A stretch of DNA of 64,000 nucleotides from Paenibacillus macerans (lineage in GTDB: Bacteria > Bacillota > Bacilli > Paenibacillales > Paenibacillaceae). The position numbers and the translations under genes were made by a program. Below, piece after piece: positions 32,477 through 40,774 of this stretch; position 1 is the first letter of the stretch, and each line of letters begins with the position of its first letter. Below the pieces are notes generated by a model, which was not told the origin of the DNA, did not search any database, and worked only from the letters and a program-made list of their open reading frames with translations. The DNA is taken from the NCBI RefSeq assembly GCF_023715465.1, contig NZ_JAMBOE010000022.1, positions 1 through 64,000 of the forward strand. Reading direction: 5' to 3'.

Positions 32477-34984
32477 ATGGCCAAAACAGACTGGAAGAAT
32501 TCAGATATTGTTAAGCCGGATGATATGAACCAAATCGGACAAGAAATCAATCATCTGTACACTGAAATTGAGGAGCGCCTCGATACAGTCAAATCATCCG
32601 ATATGACACTGCAGCCCGGCCTGCAGGTGATCACTGCAGCGAAGGACGCGCGGTTCCGGCTTGGGGAGGTTCGGGGGCGGACGCTGATTAATTTACTCGG
32701 AAGCGCCGGATCGTTTGATTCACTGACTGGCTGGTCTGTCGTTGGTACTGCTGCTATTGATACAACAAATAAAGTCGAAGGTTCAGGATGTGCTGCTATA
32801 ACTGTTACCAATGGGCAATACGCAGACATATTCCAGAGATTTTCTTACAATCCAAGCAAAAATTATATTGCTGTAGCGAGAGTGAAAATGGTAAGCGGAG
32901 TAGCAATGGCTTTGCGGATGAATGATAACGCTGTTCCTAAAGAAATGAAGTCACCGCTCATGTCCACGCTAAATAAATTTGAAACAGTGTTTATTCGAGT
33001 TCCTGCTAATTTTTTTACTGGGGCTAACATCGTGTATATCAGTGCTTTGCTGTCCGGTCCAAATGATTCCTCCGGCTATGTAGATGCCTTGCGCGTCTAT
33101 GAGATTTCTGATGCTGAATACGCTGCGCTTGATGGGATGACGCCTGAACAAGTTGCCGCAAAATATCCGTTTGTGCATGCCGGCATCCGCGGCGTAGACG
33201 GTCCATATGCTATCACTAAGTCAGAAAATCTGTTGCCACCGTTTTACGAATACGTGGAAGGTTTAGGTATTAACGACATCGGTCCGTACGAGGCGAGCAT
33301 TACATTAACACAAGCTTATCAATCAAGTTACGTAGATGTGCCAGCTTTACCCAATACAACTTACGTACTTAGTTGCGAATCCTTTTCTGGACCTGAAGCA
33401 TTTATTAACGCATCAGAGTTTCAAGGGAACACGGATTTATCCCTGCCCCATGCAGTTACAAGTAAGAGTAATACAACAACAGTTACTACGGGTGCAAATA
33501 CAGATAGATTTAGGGTATTTATTTCTGCAAACGCGCCCGGAACATTCACATTTAAAAATCCGATGCTCGTTCTCAGTTCCGAATCCAAACCATTTCAGCC
33601 ACAACGTAATTCTATGCTCGCCTTCCAGACGGAGTTGTACGCAAACCCAGATGACGGCAGTAATCCTGACGTGCTTTTTGAGCAAAACGGGCAGTATTTC
33701 AAGTTGGCGAAGTGGAAGAAGCTTATTCTTGACGGGGCGTTAAGTTGGAACGTTGATATCCCAAATGTTACTTCAAGCTATAAGACCGTTGTTGTTCGAG
33801 ATGGAACAATTTCGTCCCCGGATTACGTTTCCTTTGTAACCAAATACACCGGAGCGCTTTTAACAAATAGAACTACCACCTCCTATACTGGACCTGATCA
33901 AAGCTTAATGTATCTAAACGGTATCCATGTGTCCATTGCTAACACCGAAAGTGGTTGGGGGCCGGACTACACTCCAACACAGGACGAGATTAAGGCGTAT
34001 TTTAACGGATGGAAGATGACCATACAAGGGAGCAGCACAGGCGCCGAACCTTATAACAACACAGGAACAAAAGTATGGGTAAACATCAACTCTTGGGATG
34101 GGTCTAGGTACTTTATGGAAGGGGCAAGAGGCACTTTGCCTACCGATATTAGTGACACTGCCCACACTCCATATCAACTCCTTTACCGTCTCACCAAAGA
34201 AACCGTCGAACCCGTCGTTTCTGAGGGCTGCCTGACCCTCGCTGAGGGTGACAACTTGGTCGAAGTCGGTACGGGGATTGTACTACGTGAAGGTGTGGAA
34301 CCTGTACTGGGTACAGATGGACGCTTATTCGGATTTAACAACCCAGCAGCTTACCCTGGAACAAATCTAAAATTTAAAACGAATGATATTCGTGCTATCT
34401 ATAGAAAAGATGCACGAGATTTTAATTGGTTCTTCTATAAAAATATAGATTGGTCGATGAACGGTGGGGGATACGCAGATATTTACACCTATAACTATGA
34501 CCCATCGGCAGCTTATAGCACAACATATTTTAAACTCGACAAGTCACCTGTCGTTTCGATTACCGGCGCGCTGGCCGCGAATGAAAAAGCACTAATCAAC
34601 GATTTGGCGGCTGGCGTGGCCGAGGCGCTGCAGCGTGTAAGTGTCGTGGAGCAGAAAAAAGCGGAGAAGGATGTACCGGGCTGGATTACACCAACATTAC
34701 TCAACGGGTGGACGTCGGTTGTTTCGTTCCGATATCGAGTTGTTGACGGGCATGTCGAATTTGCTGGATCGATAACGGGCGGCCCGACCGGCCCAGGCGT
34801 CCAGTTTTTCAAATTGATTCCGACGGCGCGACCGAAAATTGGTGTTCAAGCATCTGTCGCAGCTTTTAATGGTACAGGGTGGCAGATTGGGGTTATATCG
34901 TGTAGTCCTGATGGAATTTTTTATATCGACGTCCCGGCCAATAATAAAGTCGTATTTGATGGTGTCCGAATCTCTTTATATTAA
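32477..34984 (+). CDS. Tail fibre / receptor-binding protein
   Basis: An 835-residue protein. The short N-terminus (MAKTDWKNSDIVKPDDMNQI, then a helical neck) is the attachment region seen in fibres that follow XkdU. The large middle has carbohydrate-binding-like jelly-roll segments (SFDSLTGWSVVGTAAIDTTN; ALPNTTYVLSCESFSGPEAF). The last 150 residues hold a coiled stretch and a beta-rich tip ending VVFDGVRISLY. It should determine target specificity. The central DNA is more AT-rich than the baseplate genes, as is usual for exchanged tips. Strong gagg-type site before ATG 32477. Confidence 0.82.
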   Translation: MAKTDWKNSDIVKPDDMNQIGQEINHLYTEIEERLDTVKSSDMTLQPGLQVITAAKDARFRLGEVRGRTLINLLGSAGSFDSLTGWSVVGTAAIDTTNKVEGSGCAAITVTNGQYADIFQRFSYNPSKNYIAVARVKMVSGVAMALRMNDNAVPKEMKSPLMSTLNKFETVFIRVPANFFTGANIVYISALLSGPNDSSGYVDALRVYEISDAEYAALDGMTPEQVAAKYPFVHAGIRGVDGPYAITKSENLLPPFYEYVEGLGINDIGPYEASITLTQAYQSSYVDVPALPNTTYVLSCESFSGPEAFINASEFQGNTDLSLPHAVTSKSNTTTVTTGANTDRFRVFISANAPGTFTFKNPMLVLSSESKPFQPQRNSMLAFQTELYANPDDGSNPDVLFEQNGQYFKLAKWKKLILDGALSWNVDIPNVTSSYKTVVVRDGTISSPDYVSFVTKYTGALLTNRTTTSYTGPDQSLMYLNGIHVSIANTESGWGPDYTPTQDEIKAYFNGWKMTIQGSSTGAEPYNNTGTKVWVNINSWDGSRYFMEGARGTLPTDISDTAHTPYQLLYRLTKETVEPVVSEGCLTLAEGDNLVEVGTGIVLREGVEPVLGTDGRLFGFNNPAAYPGTNLKFKTNDIRAIYRKDARDFNWFFYKNIDWSMNGGGYADIYTYNYDPSAAYSTTYFKLDKSPVVSITGALAANEKALINDLAAGVAEALQRVSVVEQKKAEKDVPGWITPTLLNGWTSVVSFRYRVVDGHVEFAGSITGGPTGPGVQFFKLIPTARPKIGVQASVAAFNGTGWQIGVISCSPDGIFYIDVPANNKVVFDGVRISLY

Positions 34985-34992
34985 GAGGAATC

Positions 34993-35169
34993 ATGTTGAA
35001 AGCAGTACCTAAAATTGGCCTTGACGGGCCTCTACAGCGAGGACGTTATCGTGGAAGATGCCTTTTCCGGTGCCGTCCCTTTTTATTCCACGGAACCCGA
35101 TTTGCCGCCGCGCTGCCACTTGAAGCTAATGCTGCCGCTGAAGGAGAGCGGCCAGAAGAAGAGCTGTAG
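34993..35169 (+). pseudogene. Broken fibre-accessory protein gene
   Basis: From ATG 34993 the frame reads MLKAVPKIGLDG, the start of a common Paenibacillus phage protein. The continuation is in another frame (LYSEDVIVEDAFSGAVPFYS, then TEPDLPP). A short frameshift near 35028 explains this. The normal Pro/Glu-rich middle is missing. The following gene at 35172 encodes a piece resembling its C-terminal coiled coil. Confidence 0.6.
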
Positions 35170-35171
35170 CC

Positions 35172-35369
35172 ATGTCGGCGGAAGTGATTGACGGACTGGT
35201 GAGGGCGACCGAACTGGAGCATCTGCAGGCGGAAAATATGAGGCTTAAACTGGCAGTTGCCGAGTTAGCGGAGGCGAACGAAGCCGATAAAACAAAAATG
35301 CAACTTGCGCTTGCTGAGCTGGCCGAAATGCTTGTTGCTGGGTCGGGAGCTGAGGGAACAAATGGTTAA
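35172..35369 (+). CDS. Short coiled-coil protein (probable C-terminal fragment)
   Basis: A 65-residue coiled coil (LQAENMRLKLAVAELAEANE and LALAELAEMLVAG). Similar heptads end the longer version of the phage protein broken at 34993, so this may be a leftover still translated from ATG 35172, or a small functional adaptor. It overlaps the next small gene by 8 bases. Confidence 0.55.
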   Translation: MSAEVIDGLVRATELEHLQAENMRLKLAVAELAEANEADKTKMQLALAELAEMLVAGSGAEGTNG

Positions 35370-35472
35370 AATTTATTTTGATTTGATTAAGAAAAATCTA
35401 AAAACGATTGACAATGTACCTCTGTGTTGGAAAGACCAGGTGCAGGAGTTGCTTGACGCTGACGCCGAATAG
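35362..35472 (+). CDS. CD1375 family small phage protein
   Basis: A 36-residue gene: MVKIYFDLIKKNLKTIDNVP, then a WKDQVQELLDADAE end. This matches the CD1375-type small protein found at the 3' end of tail operons. The start lies within the previous gene; a terminator follows at 35489. Function unknown. Confidence 0.75.
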   Translation: MVKIYFDLIKKNLKTIDNVPLCWKDQVQELLDADAE

Positions 35473-35488
35473 ACGTTTATTTTGCCCT

Positions 35489-35515
35489 CGGAGCCGATCC
35501 GGGGGCTCCGTTTTT
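35489..35515 (+). terminator. Terminator of the tail operon
   Basis: cggagcc (35489-35495) pairs with ggctccg (35504-35510) and is followed by five T. It closes the long plus-strand operon of about 12.7 kb. Confidence 0.85.
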
Positions 35516-35557
35516 GAAGAGATCTGATTATAACACCGTATGCCTCCATTGACTACG

Positions 35558-36148
35558 TCACCCTTTTCTCAATCCTAACAACCATTTCTGTATATTATCG
35601 CCCTCTAGCTTTATTGGTTCGTCTTCTGTTCCAACAAAAATATATTGAGCAGATATTTCATCAATTCCTTTCGCATCTTTAAAGCTTGCTCCGTAGAGAA
35701 GGGCTCCATCAAGTATAGCGCCTGTCAGGTCTACATTGTAAAAATTAGTGTAACTTAAATCCGCTCTTCGAAAAGAAGCCCGGCGCATATCTGATCCGGA
35801 TAAGTCAGCAAAGCTAAGAGTTGCGTCGTCAAAAGACGCCTTTATACCAAGGCAATTCCTCAAAATTGAATTTTTTAATGATGCATGATCGAATACAGTT
35901 TTGCTCAACATACATTCCGACAAATTCGTTTCATCAAACGAAGAACCTAAAAAGTAGCAATCGCTCATATTATTATTTGTCAGGAAGGAGTTGCTTGCGT
36001 TTGAATCAACAATTTCAGAACAACTTAGATTCATCTCTGTTAGATTTAGTTCACGGATCTCTTTTTTTACTATTTCTAACTTTCTTCCACTTTTCCCATC
36101 CGACTGTGCCCAGAGGTGATGGCTCAAAAAAATATTTTTAGTATCCAT
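35558..36148 (-). CDS. Pentapeptide-repeat protein
   Basis: The product of about 196 residues has A(D/N)LxX repeats across residues 40-165 (for example DLSYTNFYNVDLTGAILDGA), forming a right-handed quadrilateral helix. The start is placed at ATG 36148 because aaaggag lies 6 bases upstream; a longer open frame begins at 36184. It is the last gene of the minus-strand toxin/immunity run, so an immunity or DNA-mimic role is possible but not shown. Confidence 0.75.
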   Translation of the reverse strand: MDTKNIFLSHHLWAQSDGKSGRKLEIVKKEIRELNLTEMNLSCSEIVDSNASNSFLTNNNMSDCYFLGSSFDETNLSECMLSKTVFDHASLKNSILRNCLGIKASFDDATLSFADLSGSDMRRASFRRADLSYTNFYNVDLTGAILDGALLYGASFKDAKGIDEISAQYIFVGTEDEPIKLEGDNIQKWLLGLRKG

Positions 36149-36218
36149 GCAATACTCCTTTTTGGGCATATCTATGGACAACAATTACAATATACTTAGG
36201 TTATTGTTTTAAAATGAA

Positions 36219-36806
36219 CTACAGCATATTTTCCCGTCTTAAACTTTCCAAAAGCCCCCGGTCAATATATGAGTCTGTTATCACTGAAAAATCGTCTGAA
36301 TTGTTGTGGAGACCGTGCGATAGTATAAATTTTTCTCCGTTATCCATAACTATCTCAACACCAACCTCATTTGGCAATTCGGTGAGCAAGGCATTTTGCG
36401 GATCGCGCTTAATAATATTCACCATCCTTATTTTCTGCCCTACTATTTGGCTCCAATAAGAATTGCTGTATTGTTTATCCAAGGCACTAATAGCATAGAG
36501 TTCAGTATCATTTTCGATAGGTTCATCAGTGATGTAGCCTGTATCATCTTTTTCAACCCATATATTAACCGAATTTTGCGATGGGGCGCTGGCGGCCCCA
36601 ATGACTAACCCCGATTGAAAATACATTAACACTGGTCCTGCGGTTAATGAGAAAACGTCTTCTTCTGGAATTTCACATTGCTCTATGGCATCACTACTTT
36701 CCCACCAGCTAAACCTTATCAATTTACTAAGTGTCTGATTTTTTATAATTTGAAATAATTTAATTTTATCAGACGGGAAAGAACTTAATCTAATGTTTGC
36801 ATCCAT
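36219..36806 (-). CDS. Hypothetical protein, probable orphan immunity protein
   Basis: A 195-residue soluble protein (FSLTAGPVLMYFQSGLVIGA near residue 55, IVGQKIRMVNIIKRDPQNAL near 120). I do not recognise its family by name, though its features are those of the beta-rich proteins encoded in toxin-immunity arrays. ATG 36806 follows gaggga. No toxin gene is adjacent, so it would protect against a toxin not encoded here. Confidence 0.55.
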   Translation of the reverse strand: MDANIRLSSFPSDKIKLFQIIKNQTLSKLIRFSWWESSDAIEQCEIPEEDVFSLTAGPVLMYFQSGLVIGAASAPSQNSVNIWVEKDDTGYITDEPIENDTELYAISALDKQYSNSYWSQIVGQKIRMVNIIKRDPQNALLTELPNEVGVEIVMDNGEKFILSHGLHNNSDDFSVITDSYIDRGLLESLRRENML

Positions 36807-36936
36807 TGAGTTCCCTCATTTCAACGTGATTCTCTTTTAGCAGCATCAATAAGAATTTTTATTCTAGAGCTTGATGAAAAAGGCCGACTTCGGCGCACTC
36901 TGACCAAAGACGACCTGTGAACATCATTTTATATTG

Positions 36937-37351
36937 TTAAGAATGAAGCTTCTCAAGGAGGTCCTCAAGAACTTTTTTTACCGGTAAGCTTGCTTTAGGC
37001 AGCAAATCACGTACCCGGTGTAGAATGGATGGATCATTTAGTATCATTTGTTTGCTTTCTGGACTAGAATAACTTCTTAGAGTATCTATGCATATCTCGA
37101 ATAGTTCTTGATCCTCGGTGCTAATCAATGATAATAATAGGGTCAATTGGGTACATATTACAGTCATTGTCCAGACAATATGCTAATTTTTTCTGCCATT
37201 TTAGTGGCTTTGTAAGCACATTGCTTGATAGTTCTTCCCAATCCTCTGGGCCAAACTCTGACAAAATACCGCCTGCAATAATACAACCATCGTCGTACCA
37301 TGAGTCCTCAGAGGTATCGGCAGATAATAGATTATCCAATTCTTTATACAT
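36937..37351 (-). pseudogene. Frameshifted HEAT-like immunity gene (Imm30-like)
   Basis: Two overlapping 76-codon frames look like the halves of one protein. The first (37351 to 37121) begins MYKELDNLLSADTSEDSW and runs to CLDNDCNMYPIDPIIIID. The second (up to 37167) supplies LISTEDQELFEICIDTLRSY and ends DLLEKLHS. The shift lies in the tattattatc run near 37125-37140. Joined, they give about 120 residues of helical repeat protein similar in plan to Imm30. Either the gene is dead or two fragments are made. Confidence 0.6.
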
Positions 37352-37378
37352 TTTATCTCACCACGTATTTTCTACATC

Positions 37379-37639
37379 TCATAGGCTCTCGGATAAGGCA
37401 TAGTCTATCATATGATAAAACCCCTGAAACTCTTGTACTAGTGAGCCAGACGGCTTATCTAATTCGACATAAATATCTCTTTTTATATCATAACAATACC
37501 AACTTATATTCCCGTCCCCAAAAAACATATAGGCCTTCTGATGCTCGTTTTCGTACCAAATTTCATTGGTCTCGATGTATCCAGTTACTTTATGGTTAGT
37601 ATTTTCATCATTAGTTATCGTATCATCAACCCCGTACAA
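37379..37639 (-). pseudogene. N-terminally truncated SMI1/KNR4-type immunity gene
   Basis: The 86 residues (YMFFGDGNISWYCYDIKRDI, then GFYHMIDYALSESL) look like the C-terminal half of a SMI1/KNR4-type immunity protein, normally about 150 residues. The reading frame continues upstream as GGIEYNGLVLYGVDD, without a normal start, to the junction with the end of the immunity gene at 37657. The N-terminal half seems to have been lost when that gene was inserted. Confidence 0.6.
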
Positions 37640-37656
37640 AACTAAACCGTTATATT

Positions 37657-38157
37657 CTATTCCCCCGCAGAAATTGAGTTAAGGATAATAGCTTCCCATA
37701 TTTCATCAGCCTTTGTTATATTTTTTATCTGCTCTAATAATTCTACAGTTCCGTTAATATAAACTTTCGTGCTATTTTCAAAATAGCAAATTTCATCATG
37801 AACTGAGCTTGTTAATAGCGCATGAGTATTTATTCTCTTCATCAGGTTGAATATAATTTGAAGCGCCTTACTATAGGCGAAGCGTAAATCTGATTCTTTA
37901 TTAAAGTCGATCAAAATAACCTGATTGTACTCAAAGTCGCTCTCTAACAAGGTCATTTCATAAATATTATAAGGTGGTTTTTTATTCTTAATTAAGGATA
38001 TGGTAAAACCTAACAAATCATAGGTTGTATCAAATTCAACTATATTCTCATCAATAAGGCTAAATTCAACCTCGCTTGTCAACTTATTTATTTCATTTTT
38101 TATTATCAGTTCATTAACCTCGTATCCGCTTAACTTTAATGAAAACTGAATTGACAT
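37657..38157 (-). CDS. Probable cognate immunity protein for the CdiA-type toxin
   Basis: A 166-residue AT-rich gene placed 24 bases downstream of the toxin, the position of a cognate immunity gene. The protein is soluble and acidic (FSLKLSGYEVNELIIKNEIN at the start). It does not match a family I can name. ATG 38157 has aaaggag 12 bases upstream. Its low GC content matches the toxin tip rather than the toxin body, which supports joint transfer of tip and immunity. Confidence 0.65.
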   Translation of the reverse strand: MSIQFSLKLSGYEVNELIIKNEINKLTSEVEFSLIDENIVEFDTTYDLLGFTISLIKNKKPPYNIYEMTLLESDFEYNQVILIDFNKESDLRFAYSKALQIIFNLMKRINTHALLTSSVHDEICYFENSTKVYINGTVELLEQIKNITKADEIWEAIILNSISAGE

Positions 38158-38181
38158 ACTTATTCATAACTCCTTTGATCA

Positions 38182-40500
38182 TTAAGGATAAATAGAAATA
38201 ACCTGCTCTTCTTTTGTTATTACAATAACTTCTTTCAGGCCCTCTATTGGATAATTACGTAATTGTTCTACTATAGAGTCTGTATTTCCTTTCCAATCAC
38301 TTAAGTTTAGTATAACTCTGTCAGCCTGCTTTTTCGTAATAACTTTTTCCTCTATAGTGCTTCCAATACTTCTTGCAGATGTTTTTTCAGCAGGTGAATA
38401 GCAATCAAATAATTCTCCTTCTATTCTATAATCTGGCTTACGGGTTATTCCTTCTATTTTTGGGTTTTGTTCGATGTCATAACCGTCTTTAGCTAGAATT
38501 TCGGCAGCTTGATTTTCTCTGGCCAATGAACGCTGTGTAGCTTCATCGTCTTTAGGGCTAATTTTAGTTTTTGGCCCTTTTGGAGTTGCATGGGGATCAG
38601 GTTGTTTGCTAGGTTTTATTTTAGCTATACCTTTGCCAATCTCCCCATCTAGTCTCCGATTTTTTTCCTCATAAAACTGAATAAAATTCTTCTGCCGCTC
38701 ATTTTTAGAGAGGGGCGGGATGTCGTTAGGACCGGGCCCGGTGATAGGAAATATACTCCCTTCGGGAGTGGAGGCCAAAGGGGTTTGAGTAGGTTTAATC
38801 TTCGGCAACAACTCAGCCAGCTTCTTCGACGTCTTCGCCGAAATTTTGGCCCCGGATTTGACTGCGCCGTTCACCAGCGTTAACGCCATGACGGCTTTGG
38901 TCAAGGCACGGCCATAGGTTACGCTTTCTTCGTAGGTGGCTTTGCCGCTGAAGATATTGTCGGATAGCTCATTGATTTGTTCAAAAGGGACGACGAATTC
39001 TTGGGCTAATCCTTCTCCGACTGAATTTTTGATGTCATCGTAGGTGATCTCGCCGCCGGCGATCGCTTTACCCAAATCGTAATATCCCGGGATGGTTTCT
39101 GTCCAGAACTGCAGGCTGGTTGGCTGAACGCTTATTGCGTACTCAATAAAATCTTTGGCATCTTCACCAAGTTGCTTCACGATGCCCTCCCCAACGCCTA
39201 CCGTCGTGAAAGCCGTGCTCATTCCGCGAGTGTCCAGGTCCGGGTTGTTGCGGATGCCCAGCCCCCGCTCGGCGACGGCCAAGTCCAGCAGTTCTTTCGT
39301 AATTTTGCCGTCCACTTCAAATTGGTAGCCTTCGAGGCCGAACATGTCCCGGCGCACCGCGGCCACGGAACTGACGGTATTCGCGATATGCTGATAGCCC
39401 GCAACTGCGATCAAAAACTCCTTATTGTACTTTCCGGTGATTTCCCCGTGATAGATGTTCATGTCTTTCAAATATTGCTGCAACTTGCGAATGTCTTCCT
39501 CGGGAACCTCCCGGTTATACGCATCCAACTGTTCCTGCAGCTTTCTTCTTTGCTCGGCGGCCTTGAGGACAGCGGCTTCGATTTGATCGTAGTGGCTCCG
39601 CGCCCATTCCCGGTACACGGCGTTCAGCATTCCGGCTGCGATGACAAGCCGCAGTTCGCTTTCCTTCGGCATCGGGGATCCGTCCTGTTTGAGCGGATTG
39701 TATGCGCAGGCGTCCAAAGGTGAGCCTTTTTGGAACTCCGCCAAGTTGACTCCTTCCTTGAACCACTCTTGTGACACACCCAAACCAGCCAACACCTTAC
39801 GGTATTTCTCGGCCTCCTGATGGGCCTGCTCCATATACATTCGGTTTCCGTATGCCATGTAAATGCGGTAGGCCGCCTGACTCCGTGCGATTTCTTCAAA
39901 GCCTTTTGCGATGATCTCAAGTTCTCTCTGGGCGTTCAACTGCTCCTCTGCACTTCCGGTGTCCAAGCTAGCCAAAAGAGCTGCGATAAGCGCATCTTCT
40001 TTGACCGGGGCGAGACGGCTTTCGAGCGACCATTCCTGGATCTTCAGCAAAGACTCTTTGATCAGTTGCAGGATGGAAGGAGGCGCCGCCACAGCCGCAT
40101 GAGGACCCATGCTATTTGCTGCCCTGGCGTCTGCAGACCGGTTCAACCCGCTCTGGAGCAGCCCCTTCAAGGTAAACACCGGCGGGTTCTTCCCACGGGT
40201 TAACGCCAGCATCTCTTTTTCGGTTTGCCGATATTGGCCGGCAGCCATCGTCAGAGCTTTCGCTTTGCTCCTCATATGATCGTCCAACTGCATCGACAGC
40301 GACATGATTTTTTGCAGCCGATCCCTTGCCGCCCGAGCCGCCGAGCGCACGTTATTTTCATGATAAGCCGATTCTACACTGCCGAGCAGCCGATTCAGTT
40401 CCCGGTACATCCCGGTGTTTGTCTCTTCAAAGGTCTGCCTTAGCCGATCCAGTTGGCGAGACAACTGCTCGACTTGATCGGGATTTACCTTTTGCAACAT
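38182..40500 (-). CDS. WXG-like polymorphic toxin with C-terminal CdiA-type tRNase domain
   Basis: A 772-residue protein. Residues 1-105 form a helical hairpin of WXG/LXG type (MLQKVNPDQVEQLSRQLDRL), suggesting export by a type VII system. A middle region includes a peptidoglycan-binding-like motif (IRKLQQYLKDMNIYHGEITG). The last 112 residues from ARENQAAEILAKDGYDIEQN carry KPDYRIEGELFDCYSP and KKQADRVILNLSDW, the CdiA C-terminal tRNA nuclease pattern. Family knowledge: such tips cleave tRNA in rival cells. GC content drops sharply around 38,760 toward the tip, so the tip was probably swapped in. No ESX secretion genes lie in the window. Immunity genes follow. Confidence 0.82.
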   Translation of the reverse strand: MLQKVNPDQVEQLSRQLDRLRQTFEETNTGMYRELNRLLGSVESAYHENNVRSAARAARDRLQKIMSLSMQLDDHMRSKAKALTMAAGQYRQTEKEMLALTRGKNPPVFTLKGLLQSGLNRSADARAANSMGPHAAVAAPPSILQLIKESLLKIQEWSLESRLAPVKEDALIAALLASLDTGSAEEQLNAQRELEIIAKGFEEIARSQAAYRIYMAYGNRMYMEQAHQEAEKYRKVLAGLGVSQEWFKEGVNLAEFQKGSPLDACAYNPLKQDGSPMPKESELRLVIAAGMLNAVYREWARSHYDQIEAAVLKAAEQRRKLQEQLDAYNREVPEEDIRKLQQYLKDMNIYHGEITGKYNKEFLIAVAGYQHIANTVSSVAAVRRDMFGLEGYQFEVDGKITKELLDLAVAERGLGIRNNPDLDTRGMSTAFTTVGVGEGIVKQLGEDAKDFIEYAISVQPTSLQFWTETIPGYYDLGKAIAGGEITYDDIKNSVGEGLAQEFVVPFEQINELSDNIFSGKATYEESVTYGRALTKAVMALTLVNGAVKSGAKISAKTSKKLAELLPKIKPTQTPLASTPEGSIFPITGPGPNDIPPLSKNERQKNFIQFYEEKNRRLDGEIGKGIAKIKPSKQPDPHATPKGPKTKISPKDDEATQRSLARENQAAEILAKDGYDIEQNPKIEGITRKPDYRIEGELFDCYSPAEKTSARSIGSTIEEKVITKKQADRVILNLSDWKGNTDSIVEQLRNYPIEGLKEVIVITKEEQVISIYP

Positions 40501-40682
40501 GCTTGATCTCCGCCTTTAGGTGGACGTATGTACTCGGTAAAATTAACCACCATCCAGTATATTCACGGGTATTCTACCAATATGAACCAGGCCGAACAAT
40601 AGATACATCGTACAAATTTCGTTATACGAAAGTCCCATTATTGCGGCTTAACATGGTGTACTCCAACCGTAGGCTATCCAAC

Positions 40683-40715
40683 CGACTAACAAGCGACTAA
40701 CAGCCGACTAACAGC
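40683..40715. repeat. Three tandem 11-bp repeats
   Basis: cgactaacaag, cgactaacagc, cgactaacagc follow one another directly upstream of the hairpin at 40720. Function unknown. Confidence 0.85.
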
Positions 40716-40719
40716 GAAC

Positions 40720-40748
40720 AGGACCGCGAACGAGACGTTCACAGCCCT
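40720..40748. terminator. Hairpin, right copy of a direct repeat
   Basis: aggaccgcgaacgag and its partner ttcacagccct form a long imperfect stem. Read on the minus strand it terminates the hydrolase gene ending at 40775. It is 24/29 identical to the hairpin at 22525-22553 in the same orientation. Confidence 0.6.
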
Positions 40749-40774
40749 GTCTTTTGCTCACCCGAATCGGCATT

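Noticed and set aside
22814-35472. A complete prophage
   Set aside because: No integrase, terminase, portal, capsid or lysis genes and no att sites were found in the window.
36937-37351. Two separate 76-residue genes
   Set aside because: They join into one family-length protein with a shift in an AT-rich run; neither half has a convincing own start.
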